Positions 9,049 to 17,187 of a stretch of 64,000 nt of DNA are shown in pieces. Where the stretch lies: positions 248,001 through 312,000 of the forward strand of contig NZ_WXEW01000010.1 of the NCBI RefSeq assembly GCF_009901565.1. The letters run 5' to 3'. This DNA is from Herbidospora solisilvae (lineage in GTDB: Bacteria; Actinomycetota; Actinomycetes; Streptosporangiales; Streptosporangiaceae). The position numbers were made by a program, and so were the translations under genes. The notes beneath the pieces are model-generated. The model ran no database searches, was not told the DNA's origin, and was given only the letters and a program-made list of their open reading frames with translations. Every line of letters starts with the position of its first letter. Position 1 is the first letter of the stretch.

Positions 9049-9084
9049 TTTGGAGAAAGTAAAGAAACCTTCCAAACGAGTCAA
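9049..9084 (-). promoter_or_regulatory. Promoter and candidate operator of the ROK operon
   Basis: On the minus strand TTGACT (9084-9079), a 17-nt spacer and TACTTT (9061-9056) form a near-ideal vegetative promoter whose -10 ends 7 nt before the GTG at 9048, so the transcript is leaderless. TTTGGA (9049-9054) and TCCAAA (9071-9076) are exact inverted arms spanning the -10 and part of the spacer: a likely ROK operator. Confidence 0.65.
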
Positions 9085-9143
9085 GGGGCCGACACCGCAT
9101 CGTGACCGGCAGGCTCGGGGGGACGCGTAGAATCTATCGGCCT

Positions 9144-11354
9144 ATGCCACAGTCATCCGCGCCCGAGCTGACCCGTGAACGCGACTACGTCGCCGGCCTC
9201 TACGACCGGCTCGACCAGTTGCGGGTGCGCACCCGCGCGCAGCTCGACGGCGTGCTCGCCCAGGGCGCGTTCGGCACCCACCAGAACCGGTCGGAACGCG
9301 ACAACTTCGCCGTCATGTACTCCCAGCGCCTGGCCCGGTTGTGGGCCGTCGAGCGCGGGCTCTGCTTCGGCCGGCTCGACCTCGCCCCCGGAGCTGAGGA
9401 GACGCGTTTCTACATCGGCCGCATCGGGCTGACCGACGACGAGCAGCACCGGCTGCTGATCGACTGGCGGGCCCCGGTCGCCCAGCCGTTCTACCGCGCC
9501 ACCCCGGCCGCGCCGATGGGCGTGACCCGCCGCCGCCACCTGCACATCAAGGGCCGCGAGGTCGTCTCGGTCGACGACGACCTGCTCGACCTCGACGGGC
9601 TCAGCGCCGACGACCGCGCCACCCTCAACGGCGAGGCCGCCCTGCTGGCCGCGCTGTCGGAGACCCGGACCGGCCGCATGCGCGACATCGTGGCCACCAT
9701 CCAGGCCGAGCAGGACCGCATCATCCGGGGCGACCTGTCGGGCGTGCTGGTCGTGCAGGGCGGGCCCGGCACCGGCAAGACCGTGGTCGCGCTGCACCGG
9801 GCGGCCTACCTGCTCTACACGTACAGGGAGCGGCTCGAACGCCGCGGGGTGCTCATCGTCGGACCGAACCTCACGTTCCTGCGCTACATCGAGCAGGTCC
9901 TGCCGTCGCTGGGCGAGACCGACGTGCTGCTGTCGACCGTGGGGGAGCTGTTCCCCGGCGTGACCGCCACCCGGCCCGAACCGGCGGCCGCGGCGGCGCT
10001 CAAGGGCGGGCTGCGGATGGCCGACGTGCTGGCCCGCGCCATCGCCGACCGGCAGCGCATGCCGGCCAAGCCGGTCGACATCAGGCTCGACCGCTACACG
10101 CTGCGGCTCGACCGGCAGAGCTTCGAGGCGGCCCGCAACCGGGCGGCCAAGTCGCGCCGCCCGCACAACCAGGCCCGCTCGGTCTTCGTGCGCCACCTGC
10201 TGAACACGCTGACCAAGCAGGCCGCCCGCCACCTGGGCCGCGGCGTGTTGTCCGACGAGGACTTCGCCGACCTGCGGGAGGACCTGCGCACCGAGGAGCC
10301 GGTGAAGGCCGCGCTCAACCGGCTGTGGCCCTACCTGACGCCCCAGCAGCTCCTCATCGGCCTGTTCACCTCGGCCGACCGCATGACCGCCGCCGGGTTC
10401 ACCCCGGCCGAGGCCGCGCTGCTGCTGCGCGAGCCGCCGCGCAAGGGCGAGCGCTGGTGGAGCGAGGCCGACGTGCCGCTGCTCGACGAGGCCGCCGAAC
10501 TGCTCGGCGACATCGACGAGGGCGTGCTGCGGGCCGCCCGCCGCGCCGAGGAGGAGCGCGAGCAGCAGCTCGCCTACGCCCGCGAGGTCCTGGAGATGAC
10601 CGGCCTGGCCGACATCATGGACGCCGAGCGCTTCGCCGAGCGGCAGCAGGAAGAAGAGGGATATCTCACAACGGCCGAGCGCGCCGCCCGCGACCGCACC
10701 TGGGCCTTCGGCCACGTGATCGTCGACGAGGCCCAGGAGCTCTCGGCGATGGCCTGGCGCACGCTGATGCGCCGCTGCCCGTCGCGGTCGATGACGATCG
10801 TGGGCGACATCGCCCAGACCGGCTCGGCGGCCGGGGCGCCGAGCTGGAAGAGCGTGCTCGACCCCTACGTCCAGGGCCGCTGGCGCGAGTCGCGGCTGAC
10901 CGTCAACTACCGCACCCCGGCCGAGCTGATGGCCGTCGCGGCCGACGTGCTCACCCTCGTCGACCCCTCGCTGAAGGCGCCGGAATCGGTCCGCGAGAGC
11001 GGTGAGAAGCCCACCGCGGTGCAGACCGACGACCTGGTCGGAGACCTGCCGGAGATCATCGAGCGGCAGAAGGTGGCCGACGGCCGGCTGGTCGTGATCG
11101 TCCCCGACGGCCTCGACGTGGGCCTGTCCCGGATGACCGGCCCCGAGGCGCTCGACGCCGAGGTGGCGGTGCTGTCGGTGACCGAGGCCAAGGGCCTGGA
11201 GTTCGACGCCGTCGTGGTGGTCGAGCCGGCCCGGATCCTGGCCGAGTCGCCGCGCGGCGCGAGCGACCTTTACGTGGCCCTGACCAGGGCGACCCGGCGG
11301 CTTTGCGTGGTCCACACCGGCCCGTTGCCCGAGGTGCTGGCCGGCCTCCGATAG
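9144..11354 (+). CDS. HelD-like RNA polymerase-associated ATPase (UvrD/Rep-type)
   Basis: 736 residues. The N-terminal 65 residues are helical (ERDYVAGLYDRLDQLRVRTR), matching the HelD arm that enters RNA polymerase. Superfamily 1 motifs follow: Walker A GGPGTGKTVVALHRAAY near 205, VDEAQELSAMAW near 528, VGDIAQTG, LTVNYRTPAEL, TEAKGLEFDAVVVVEP and VALTRATRRL. HelD proteins release stalled RNA polymerase from DNA; some actinobacterial members (HelR) also give rifamycin tolerance. The ATG at 9144 lies 10 nt after TAGAAT (9128-9133). I found no rifamycin-associated element upstream, so a drug-inducible role is not supported here. It is transcribed away from the ROK operon. Confidence 0.85.
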   Translation: MPQSSAPELTRERDYVAGLYDRLDQLRVRTRAQLDGVLAQGAFGTHQNRSERDNFAVMYSQRLARLWAVERGLCFGRLDLAPGAEETRFYIGRIGLTDDEQHRLLIDWRAPVAQPFYRATPAAPMGVTRRRHLHIKGREVVSVDDDLLDLDGLSADDRATLNGEAALLAALSETRTGRMRDIVATIQAEQDRIIRGDLSGVLVVQGGPGTGKTVVALHRAAYLLYTYRERLERRGVLIVGPNLTFLRYIEQVLPSLGETDVLLSTVGELFPGVTATRPEPAAAAALKGGLRMADVLARAIADRQRMPAKPVDIRLDRYTLRLDRQSFEAARNRAAKSRRPHNQARSVFVRHLLNTLTKQAARHLGRGVLSDEDFADLREDLRTEEPVKAALNRLWPYLTPQQLLIGLFTSADRMTAAGFTPAEAALLLREPPRKGERWWSEADVPLLDEAAELLGDIDEGVLRAARRAEEEREQQLAYAREVLEMTGLADIMDAERFAERQQEEEGYLTTAERAARDRTWAFGHVIVDEAQELSAMAWRTLMRRCPSRSMTIVGDIAQTGSAAGAPSWKSVLDPYVQGRWRESRLTVNYRTPAELMAVAADVLTLVDPSLKAPESVRESGEKPTAVQTDDLVGDLPEIIERQKVADGRLVVIVPDGLDVGLSRMTGPEALDAEVAVLSVTEAKGLEFDAVVVVEPARILAESPRGASDLYVALTRATRRLCVVHTGPLPEVLAGLR

Positions 11355-11416
11355 CGGCGCTTGTACCATCCTGTCCCACCTGCGAAAACTTGGCGTTCCC
11401 GCTGCTGGGGAGCTGG

Positions 11417-11444
11417 TTGACATCTGCGCTCAGGTCGGTAGTTT
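11417..11444 (+). promoter_or_regulatory. Strong vegetative-type promoter in the long non-coding stretch
   Basis: TTGACA (11417-11422), 16 nt, TAGTTT (11439-11444). The predicted transcription start near 11451 is about 455 nt before the lnt start, so either lnt has a very long leader or a separate RNA is made. Confidence 0.5.
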
Positions 11445-11758
11445 GCTGCGGAGTCCAGCACGGGACTGACCGGTTGGCCGTCTTCAGACATCGTCGGATT
11501 CCGCGTCCGTGACGGAGCGTCGCCCCACATTCGGGACGCTCCGTAGCTCAGCCAGGCGCGGCGCCGGCGCTTTTGTCGGGCCGGGGCACCACAACCGGGT
11601 GGGGGGTTGGACCCGGGAGGGGTCCCGGCGCCCAGTAGACAACGGAACTCCGCGCCCGCCGCCGACGGGACGGAACCGGTCCGAAGGGCGCTCAGGGCTC
11701 CGAACCGTCTCGTGAGATGGGCCTGGGCACGTGGCACCCGTGCCCTGTGCGTAGCCGG
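11445..11758 (+). other. Non-coding stretch with strong secondary structure (possible structured RNA or leader)
   Basis: No convincing gene lies between 11355 and 11907. Downstream of the promoter at 11417 there is a hairpin with exact 10-bp arms (ACGGAGCGTC 11512-11521, GACGCTCCGT 11535-11544) and a longer-range pair (GGCGCCGG 11560-11567, CCGGCGCC 11625-11632). Open frames here lack ribosome sites and recognisable domains. Function unknown: a small RNA, a structured 5' leader of lnt, or simply spacer are all possible. Confidence 0.3.
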
Positions 11759-11804
11759 ATGGTCCTTGAGTTCTCCTGTGGCCACAGGAGAACTCAAGGA
11801 CCAT
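11759..11804. repeat. 46-bp perfect palindrome
   Basis: Two exact 23-bp arms meet with no spacer; each arm runs from ATGGTCC through TTGAGTTCTCC to the centre TGTGGCCACA at 11777-11786. The element is only about half G+C in a 70%+ background. It could form a cruciform or a very stable RNA hairpin. There is no T-tract, so a classical terminator is not obvious. Confidence 0.85.
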
Positions 11805-11907
11805 TGCTGTGAGTTCCCTGGGATGTTCCAGTGCCTGTTTTGGGGCCTGCCGTCCGGCGCGGTACCGTTCCGACCAGCCCTTCATTCGGTCTGGTCAAAG
11901 GAGACGC

Positions 11908-13470
11908 GTGCTCGCAACGGCGACCCCGCGGTCGACCGCCCCGGCGTTCGCCCCGCCCGTGTGGGCCCGCGCCGGTCTCGCCGTCGCCGGCGGCCTGCTG
12001 ATCTTCCTGGCCTTCCCGCCGCTCGGCTGGTGGTTCTGCGCGCCCATCGGCGTCGCCCCCGTGGTCCTCTCCGTGTACGGGGTCCGCCCCCGCCGCGCCC
12101 TGTGGCTCGGGTTCCTGGGCGGGCTGGCGTTCCTGTTCCCCGCCATGGCGTGGGTGCGGCCCATCGGCGACGACGCCTGGGTGGCCCTGGTCGCCATTGA
12201 GAGCGCTTTCTGGGCCGCCCAGGGCCTGCTGGTGGCCCTGGTGGTCCGGTTGCGCCTGTGGCCCCTCTGGGCGGCGTGCCTGTGGGTGCTCCAGGAGTGG
12301 GCCCGCAGCACCTTCCCGATGGGCGGCTTCCCGTGGGCCCGCCTGGTCTTCAGCCAGGGCACCGCGCCCTACCTGAAGTACGCCTCCCTCTTCGGCGCCC
12401 CGTCTGTAAGTTTCACCGTCGCCCTGACCGGTTGCCTGCTCGCCTACCTGGCCGTTCACCTGTTCACCCGCGACTACCGCGAGCGCGTGGTCGCGTTGAC
12501 GGCGGCCGGGGTGGTAGCCCTACCGGTGGTGGGGATGCTCGTCCCCCTCCACGGCGACGAGGGCAAGACGGTGAACATCGGGGTGGTCCAGGGCAGTGTG
12601 CCCCGCAGCGACAAGCTGGGGTTCCACGGAGGCGAGCCCGCCGTCGTGCTGAAGAACCACGCCGACGAGACCCACCGGCTGGCCGAGGCCGTCCGGGCCG
12701 GGAAGTACCCCAGGCCCGACGTGGTGGTCTGGCCCGAGAACTCCACCGACATCGACCCCTTCCGCGACCCCGCCGCCTACGCGATCATCGACGCCGCGGT
12801 GAAGGACGTCGGCGTGCCGGTCCTCGTGGGGGCCGTGGTGATCCTCGGGGACGACGCCCGGGCCACCCGCAGCATCGTGTGGGACCCGGTCACCGGGCCG
12901 GGCGTCTACTACGACAAGCAGAAGCTGGTGCCGTTCGGGGAGTTCACCCCGTACAAGGACCTGGTCCTGGCCTTGTTCGAACGGGCCGGCCTGGTCGGGC
13001 GGCAGTCCGTCCCCGGTGAGAAGCCGGGCGACCTGAAGGCCGGCCCGGTCACCCTCGGCGCGGTGAGCTGCTACGAGGTCGCCTTCGACACGATCGTCAA
13101 CGGCACCGTCCGCGCGGGCGGCTCGCCGCTGGTGGTGCAGACCAACAACGCCACCTACGAGCAGTCGAACCTGCCGCCCCAGCAGCTCGCCATGTCGCGC
13201 ATCCGGGCGGTGGAGCACAACCGCGCGGTCATCCCGGTCGCGACGACGGGCGTCTCGGCCCACGTCGCCCCCGACGGGCGCATCCTGTGGGAGACACCCG
13301 AACTGGTGGCGGCGAGCGCCGTGGTGACCGCGCAGGTGCGCACGCGTGACACCCTGGCGACCCGGGTAGGTGTTCTGCCCGAGATCATTTTGATGGTGGC
13401 GGGATCGGGCGCGGCCGTCGTCGCGGCGGTCGCCGCGCGGCGGGCCCGGCGGGACTTCGAAGATCACTAG
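11908..13470 (+). CDS. lnt: Apolipoprotein N-acyltransferase
   Basis: 520 residues. Several membrane segments occupy the first 210 residues (LAVAGGLLIFLAFPPLGWW, ALWLGFLGGLAFLFPAMAW and others), then a periplasmic-side nitrilase domain, then a final transmembrane helix (LPEIILMVAGSGAAVVAAV). The Glu-Lys-Cys triad is visible in VVWPENSTD, DKQKLVPFGEF and SCYEVAFD. Lnt adds the third acyl chain to the N-terminal Cys of lipoproteins at the membrane. The GTG at 11908 is chosen because AAAGGAG lies 4 nt upstream; longer frames start inside non-coding sequence. It is followed after 9 nt by the polyprenol-phosphomannose synthase gene, as in the mycobacterial Lnt-Ppm1 arrangement. Confidence 0.93.
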   Translation: MLATATPRSTAPAFAPPVWARAGLAVAGGLLIFLAFPPLGWWFCAPIGVAPVVLSVYGVRPRRALWLGFLGGLAFLFPAMAWVRPIGDDAWVALVAIESAFWAAQGLLVALVVRLRLWPLWAACLWVLQEWARSTFPMGGFPWARLVFSQGTAPYLKYASLFGAPSVSFTVALTGCLLAYLAVHLFTRDYRERVVALTAAGVVALPVVGMLVPLHGDEGKTVNIGVVQGSVPRSDKLGFHGGEPAVVLKNHADETHRLAEAVRAGKYPRPDVVVWPENSTDIDPFRDPAAYAIIDAAVKDVGVPVLVGAVVILGDDARATRSIVWDPVTGPGVYYDKQKLVPFGEFTPYKDLVLALFERAGLVGRQSVPGEKPGDLKAGPVTLGAVSCYEVAFDTIVNGTVRAGGSPLVVQTNNATYEQSNLPPQQLAMSRIRAVEHNRAVIPVATTGVSAHVAPDGRILWETPELVAASAVVTAQVRTRDTLATRVGVLPEIILMVAGSGAAVVAAVAARRARRDFEDH

Positions 13471-13479
13471 GAGGAGCCG

Positions 13480-14223
13480 ATGGACCGGATGCTTGGGCGC
13501 GTGCTCGTGATCGTTCCCACCTACAACGAGCGTGACAACCTGCCGCGCATCGTCGAGCGGCTCCGCTCGGCGCTGCCCGACGTCGACCTGCTGGTCGCCG
13601 ACGACAACAGCCCCGACGGCACCGGCAAGATCGCCGACGAGCTGGCCGAGCGCGACGACCACGTCCACGTCCTCCACCGGCCCGGCAAGCAGGGCCTGGG
13701 CGCCGCCTACATCGCCGGCTTCCAGTGGGGCCTCGAACGCGGCTACGACGTGCTCGTGGAGATCGACGCCGACGGGTCCCACCAGCCCGAGGAGCTGCAC
13801 AAGCTGCTCGCCGCGGTCGAGGCCGGGGCCGACCTGGCGATCGGGTCGCGGTGGGTGCCGGGCGGGAAGGTCATCAACTGGCCGACCTCGCGGGAGTTCC
13901 TGTCGCGGGGCGCCAACACGTACACGCGGATCATGCTCGGCATGCCGGTCCGCGACGCGACCGCGGGCTTCCGCGCCTACCGGGCCACCACCCTGCGCAA
14001 GATCGGCATCGAGGGCGTGCAGTCCCAGGGCTACTGCTTCCAGGTCGACCTGACCCTGCGCACGGTCCGCGAAGGGCTGCGCATCACCGAGGTGCCGATC
14101 ACCTTCGTCGACCGGGCCGTCGGGCAGAGCAAGATGAGCCGCGACGTCATGACCGAGGCGTTGTGGCGCATCAGCGTGTGGGGCGTGACCGGGATCCCCG
14201 AGCGGTTTCGCCGTCGGCGTTAA
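13480..14223 (+). CDS. ppm1: Polyprenol monophosphomannose synthase (GT2)
   Basis: 247 residues, a single GT-A domain of family GT2: [13 protein letters not shown] at the N-terminus, [23 protein letters not shown] (the DXD-like metal site), [10 protein letters not shown] and the C-terminal QSKMSRDVM typical of dolichol/polyprenol-phosphate mannose synthases. It transfers mannose from GDP-mannose to polyprenol phosphate, the donor for protein O-mannosylation and lipoglycans. AGGAGG lies just upstream of the ATG. In Mycobacterium tuberculosis the Lnt and Ppm activities are one polypeptide; here they are two adjacent genes. Confidence 0.92.
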   Translation: MDRMLGRVLVIVPTYNERDNLPRIVERLRSALPDVDLLVADDNSPDGTGKIADELAERDDHVHVLHRPGKQGLGAAYIAGFQWGLERGYDVLVEIDADGSHQPEELHKLLAAVEAGADLAIGSRWVPGGKVINWPTSREFLSRGANTYTRIMLGMPVRDATAGFRAYRATTLRKIGIEGVQSQGYCFQVDLTLRTVREGLRITEVPITFVDRAVGQSKMSRDVMTEALWRISVWGVTGIPERFRRRR

Positions 14224-14288
14224 CGGGAACCCGTCCCGCGCGCGCAGGCGTTCCAACCCTCGTAGGCTCGCGTGTGGAGGTGTGGCGG

Positions 14289-14774
14289 ATGCTGCGAATC
14301 GGGCTGTTCCTGGCGTTTCTCGTGGTACCGGTGCTGGAGATCTGGCTGCTGATCCAGATCGGTGAGGTCATCGGCGGCTGGACCACGGTCGCGCTGCTGA
14401 TCGCCGACAGCCTGCTCGGCGGCTGGCTGGTGCGGCGCGAGGGCCGCCGGGCCTGGGCCGCGCTGCAGAAGGCGATCGAGTCGGGCCGCATGCCCGACAG
14501 GGAACTCGCCGACGGCGCCCTGATCGTGGCGGGCGGCGCGCTGCTGCTCACCCCCGGCTTCATCACCGACGTCTTCGGCTTCGCCATGATCCTGCCCTTC
14601 ACCCGCCCGTTCGCCCGACGGCTGGCGACCTGGTTCCTGGGCCGCCGGGTCAAGTCGATGGCCGCCCGGTCCCCCTACGCCCCCTTCATCTCCGCCATGC
14701 CCCGCCACGACTCCCACCACGACCAGCCCCGGCCGAGGGAGAACGTGGTGCGCGGCGAGGTCGTCGACGACTGA
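14289..14774 (+). CDS. fxsA: FxsA-family membrane protein
   Basis: 161 residues. The N-terminus has two hydrophobic helices (LFLAFLVVPVLEIWLLIQIG and TTVALLIADSLLGGWL) and the family signature around VRREGRRAWAALQKAIESG and LTPGFITDVFGF. The tail is rich in His, Pro and Arg. FxsA was named for relieving F-plasmid exclusion of phage T7 in E. coli; its molecular role is not settled. ATG at 14289 has GGAGG 8 nt upstream; an in-frame GTG three codons earlier overlaps that site. The stop codon touches the start of the next gene. Confidence 0.88.
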   Translation: MLRIGLFLAFLVVPVLEIWLLIQIGEVIGGWTTVALLIADSLLGGWLVRREGRRAWAALQKAIESGRMPDRELADGALIVAGGALLLTPGFITDVFGFAMILPFTRPFARRLATWFLGRRVKSMAARSPYAPFISAMPRHDSHHDQPRPRENVVRGEVVDD

Positions 14775-15479
14775 ATGACCTGGCGTTCCCTGTACGAGTC
14801 CCTCCACGACTCACCCGAGGTCCTGTGGCCGTGGCTCGCCGAGCATCCCGACCTGGTGGCCGAGATTCGGGAGCTGGGCCGGCCGGGCGCCCATCGGACC
14901 CGGCCGGGACACGACCCCCTGCAGCGGCTCTACGCCCTGGGACGCGTCCTCGACCTGCTCATCGCCGACCACCCCGAGGCCTATCCCGCGTTCTGCGCCG
15001 CCCTGGGCGCCGACCGCGTCGACCGCAAGGCCTTCCACCCGTTCTTCCACGAGGTCGCCGAGGTCCGGCAGGCCCCTGACTCGAGCGAACCGCCGTCGAT
15101 CGTCGCGGAACGCTGGCCCGGCTTCATGGTCGGGACGCTGCTGCTGGCCCGCGCCGGAGTGGTCGTCACCGCCGGGGAGCGGCACCTGGTCGCCGGGGTC
15201 GCCGACCGGTCGGCCGTCTACTGGACCCATTACCGCCGCCACCGGCCCGCCTGCGACCTCTCCCACGGCTGGGGGCACAACTCGCAGTGGCGGACCGACG
15301 CGCGCCGCGACTACTGGGCCGAGGGCCGGTTCCACTACAACGTCGACGGGACCGAACGGCCCGCCGATCAGGCGGAGGTCGAGCTCGTCCGCCATCGGTG
15401 CGGCACCGTGACCGATCCGGGCGACGACCTGTTTCCCTACGACCTGCGGCACGTCGAACCGGCCATGCTGGAGACATGA
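14775..15479 (+). CDS. Uncharacterised 234-residue protein
   Basis: I do not recognise a family. The protein is soluble, acidic and rich in Trp and His (HPFFHEVAEVRQ, TLLLARAGVVVTAGERH, LSHGWGHNSQWRTD, CGTVTDPGDDLFPYDLRHV), with no signal peptide or transmembrane segment. The ATG follows the fxsA stop immediately and its stop overlaps the metallophosphoesterase start (ATGA), so fxsA, this gene and the phosphoesterase are translationally coupled. The C-terminal half may be a small beta domain, but no function can be assigned. Confidence 0.8.
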   Translation: MTWRSLYESLHDSPEVLWPWLAEHPDLVAEIRELGRPGAHRTRPGHDPLQRLYALGRVLDLLIADHPEAYPAFCAALGADRVDRKAFHPFFHEVAEVRQAPDSSEPPSIVAERWPGFMVGTLLLARAGVVVTAGERHLVAGVADRSAVYWTHYRRHRPACDLSHGWGHNSQWRTDARRDYWAEGRFHYNVDGTERPADQAEVELVRHRCGTVTDPGDDLFPYDLRHVEPAMLET

Positions 15480-15958
15480 AGATCGTCGTACTGTCCGACA
15501 CGCACGCCCCCCGGTTCTGGAAGGCGTGCCCGCCGCGTGTGGCCGGGCATCTGCGGGGCGCCGACCTGATTCTGCACGCCGGTGACGTGTGCGTCGGCGG
15601 GGTCCTGGACGAGCTGGCCGCCTACGCGCCCGTCCACGCCGTCAAGGGCAACAACGACGGGCCCGACGTCCACGCACCCGAGACGCTGGAGCTGGACCTC
15701 GGCGGGCTGCGTGTGGCGATGATCCACGACAGCGGGCCGGCCAAGGGGCGGCTGGCCCGGATGCGGGCCCGGTTCCCCGACGCCGACCTGGTCGTGTTCG
15801 GCCACTCCCACATTCCCCTGGACGAGTCCTCCGGCGGGTTCCGCATCTTCAACCCCGGCTCGCCCACCGACAAGCGACGCCAGCCCCACGGCACCCTCGG
15901 GCTGCTGCGCGTCGAGGACGGAACCCTGGTGGAGGCGGCGATCGTCGCCGTGACCTGA
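15476..15958 (+). CDS. YfcE/MJ0936-type metallophosphoesterase
   Basis: 160 residues, typical of the small calcineurin-like phosphodiesterase family. All dinuclear-metal motifs are present: VVLSDTHAP (DxH), LHAGDVCVGG (GD), VKGNNDGP (GNxD), AMIHDSG and VFGHSHIP (GHxH). Members hydrolyse model phosphodiesters; the physiological substrate is generally unknown. The ATG overlaps the preceding stop codon by four bases. Confidence 0.9.
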   Translation: MKIVVLSDTHAPRFWKACPPRVAGHLRGADLILHAGDVCVGGVLDELAAYAPVHAVKGNNDGPDVHAPETLELDLGGLRVAMIHDSGPAKGRLARMRARFPDADLVVFGHSHIPLDESSGGFRIFNPGSPTDKRRQPHGTLGLLRVEDGTLVEAAIVAVT

Positions 15959-15985
15959 CCCGCGTCCGGTCTTCCGGCACCTACG

Positions 15986-16651
15986 ATGTCGCAGGTGACC
16001 GCCTACGACGACGACCTGTTCGAGCACCTCGACACCTCGGCCCTGCCGCCGCGGCAGCAGCGGATGCTGGCCGTGATCCACGACTGGGTGGTCCGCCACG
16101 GATATCCGCCGAGCACCCGGGAGATCGGCGACGCGGTCGGCCTGCGTTCGGCGTCCGCCGTGTCGCGGCACCTGCGGAGCCTGGAGGAGCTGGGGTTCCT
16201 GCGCCGGGGCACGGCGATGAGCCGGCCGATGGACGTGCGGGCGTTCCTGCGCGGACCGGCGGCGCGACCGGCCGCCGACCTGGTCAGCGTGCCCGTCGTG
16301 GGCGACATCGCCGCCGGTGTGCCCATCCCGGCCGAGCAGTACGTCGACGACGCGCTGACCCTGCCGCGCGACCTGACCGGCCGGGGCACCGTCTTCGGGC
16401 TGCGGGTGCGGGGCGACTCGATGGTCGACGCCGCCATCTGCGACGGCGACATCGTCGTGGTGCGGCAGCAGCCCGAGGCCCACTCGGGGCAGATCGTCGC
16501 CGCGATGATCGACGGCGAGGCGACCGTCAAGGTGTTCCGGCGGCGCGGCGGGCACGTCGTGCTCGAACCGCGCAACCCCGCCTACGCCGACATCGACGGC
16601 GACGACGCCGTGGTGCTGGGCATCGTCGTGTCGGTGTTGCGGAGCGTCTGA
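15986..16651 (+). CDS. lexA: LexA-like SOS repressor
   Basis: 221 residues. Winged helix at 20-75 (STREIGDAVGLRSASAVSRH) and S24 peptidase/LexA domain from 98. The self-cleavage pair is A110-G111 in VGDIAAGVPIP; the catalytic dyad is S145 (RGDSMVDA) and K182 (TVKVF). RecA-stimulated self-cleavage would inactivate the repressor. ATG at 15986 or GTG at 15995 can start it; TACGAT ends 7 nt before the GTG, favouring a leaderless GTG start. I found no actinobacterial SOS box (TCGAAC-N4-GTTCGA type) upstream, so autoregulation is not evident and this may be a LexA paralog rather than the main SOS regulator. Confidence 0.85.
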   Translation: MSQVTAYDDDLFEHLDTSALPPRQQRMLAVIHDWVVRHGYPPSTREIGDAVGLRSASAVSRHLRSLEELGFLRRGTAMSRPMDVRAFLRGPAARPAADLVSVPVVGDIAAGVPIPAEQYVDDALTLPRDLTGRGTVFGLRVRGDSMVDAAICDGDIVVVRQQPEAHSGQIVAAMIDGEATVKVFRRRGGHVVLEPRNPAYADIDGDDAVVLGIVVSVLRSV

Positions 16652-16728
16652 GAAAAATCTCCGCGCCCGATGTCGAGAACGCGGCGGCGGCTCCGTCCCC
16701 GGTTCACCAAAGACGAAGGAGTACCACC

Positions 16729-17169
16729 GTGACGATCACACGCATGGACAACGTCGCCATCGTCGTCGAGGACCTGGAGGCCGCCGTCGCGTTCTTCGTG
16801 GAGCTCGGCATGGACGTGGAGGGGCGGGCGCGCATCGAAGGGGGGTTCGCCGACCGTACCGTCGGGCTTGAGGGCGTGAGCAGCGACATCGCGATGATGC
16901 GGACCCCTGACGGCCACGGGCGGCTGGAGCTGACGAAGTACCACGCCCCCGCGGCGGTCGGCCCCGATCCGGGCACCGTGCCGCCCAACACCCGGGGCCT
17001 GCACCGCGTCATGTTCGCCGTCGAGGGCATCGACGACGTCGTGGCCCGGCTGGGCAGGCACGGCGCCACGCTCGTCGGCGACGTGGTGCGCTACGAGGAC
17101 AGCTACCGGCTCTGCTACCTCCGGGGGCCCGAGGGGATCATCGTCGCCCTGGCCGAGCGGCTCGGCTGA
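16729..17169 (+). CDS. VOC-superfamily (glyoxalase-fold) protein
   Basis: 146 residues with the paired beta-alpha-beta-beta-beta units of the vicinal oxygen chelate fold: VAIVVEDLEAAVAFFVELGM at the start and HRVMFAVEGIDDVVARLGRHG in the second half. Possible metal ligands are Glu in GRLELTKY, His in RGLHRVMF and Glu near the C-terminus. The GTG is preceded by GAAGGAG. It lies 18 nt upstream of the YCII gene and the ECF42-type sigma gene; small enzymes of this sort often accompany ECF42 loci. The substrate is not predictable. Confidence 0.85.
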   Translation: MTITRMDNVAIVVEDLEAAVAFFVELGMDVEGRARIEGGFADRTVGLEGVSSDIAMMRTPDGHGRLELTKYHAPAAVGPDPGTVPPNTRGLHRVMFAVEGIDDVVARLGRHGATLVGDVVRYEDSYRLCYLRGPEGIIVALAERLG

Positions 17170-17187
17170 CCGGGAAGGAGAGGAAAG

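Noticed and set aside
9085-9143. Rifamycin-associated element before the HelD-like gene
   Set aside because: The expected palindromic element was not found in this short intergenic stretch.
9153-11423. 756-codon open frame on the minus strand
   Set aside because: It is antisense to the HelD-like gene, which has all helicase motifs; the translation has no domain and biased composition.
11541-11632. tRNA-like start (CCGTAGCTCAGCCAGG)
   Set aside because: The D-arm-like string is not followed by an anticodon arm or a T-loop (no GTTCGA), and no acceptor pairing was found.
11484-11885. Possible genes in the long non-coding stretch on either strand
   Set aside because: They cross the perfect palindrome, lack ribosome sites, and have Arg/Pro-rich translations without recognisable domains.
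15959-15995. SOS box upstream of the lexA-like gene
   Set aside because: No TCGAAC-N4-GTTCGA-type palindrome is present; only a -10-like TACGAT was seen.
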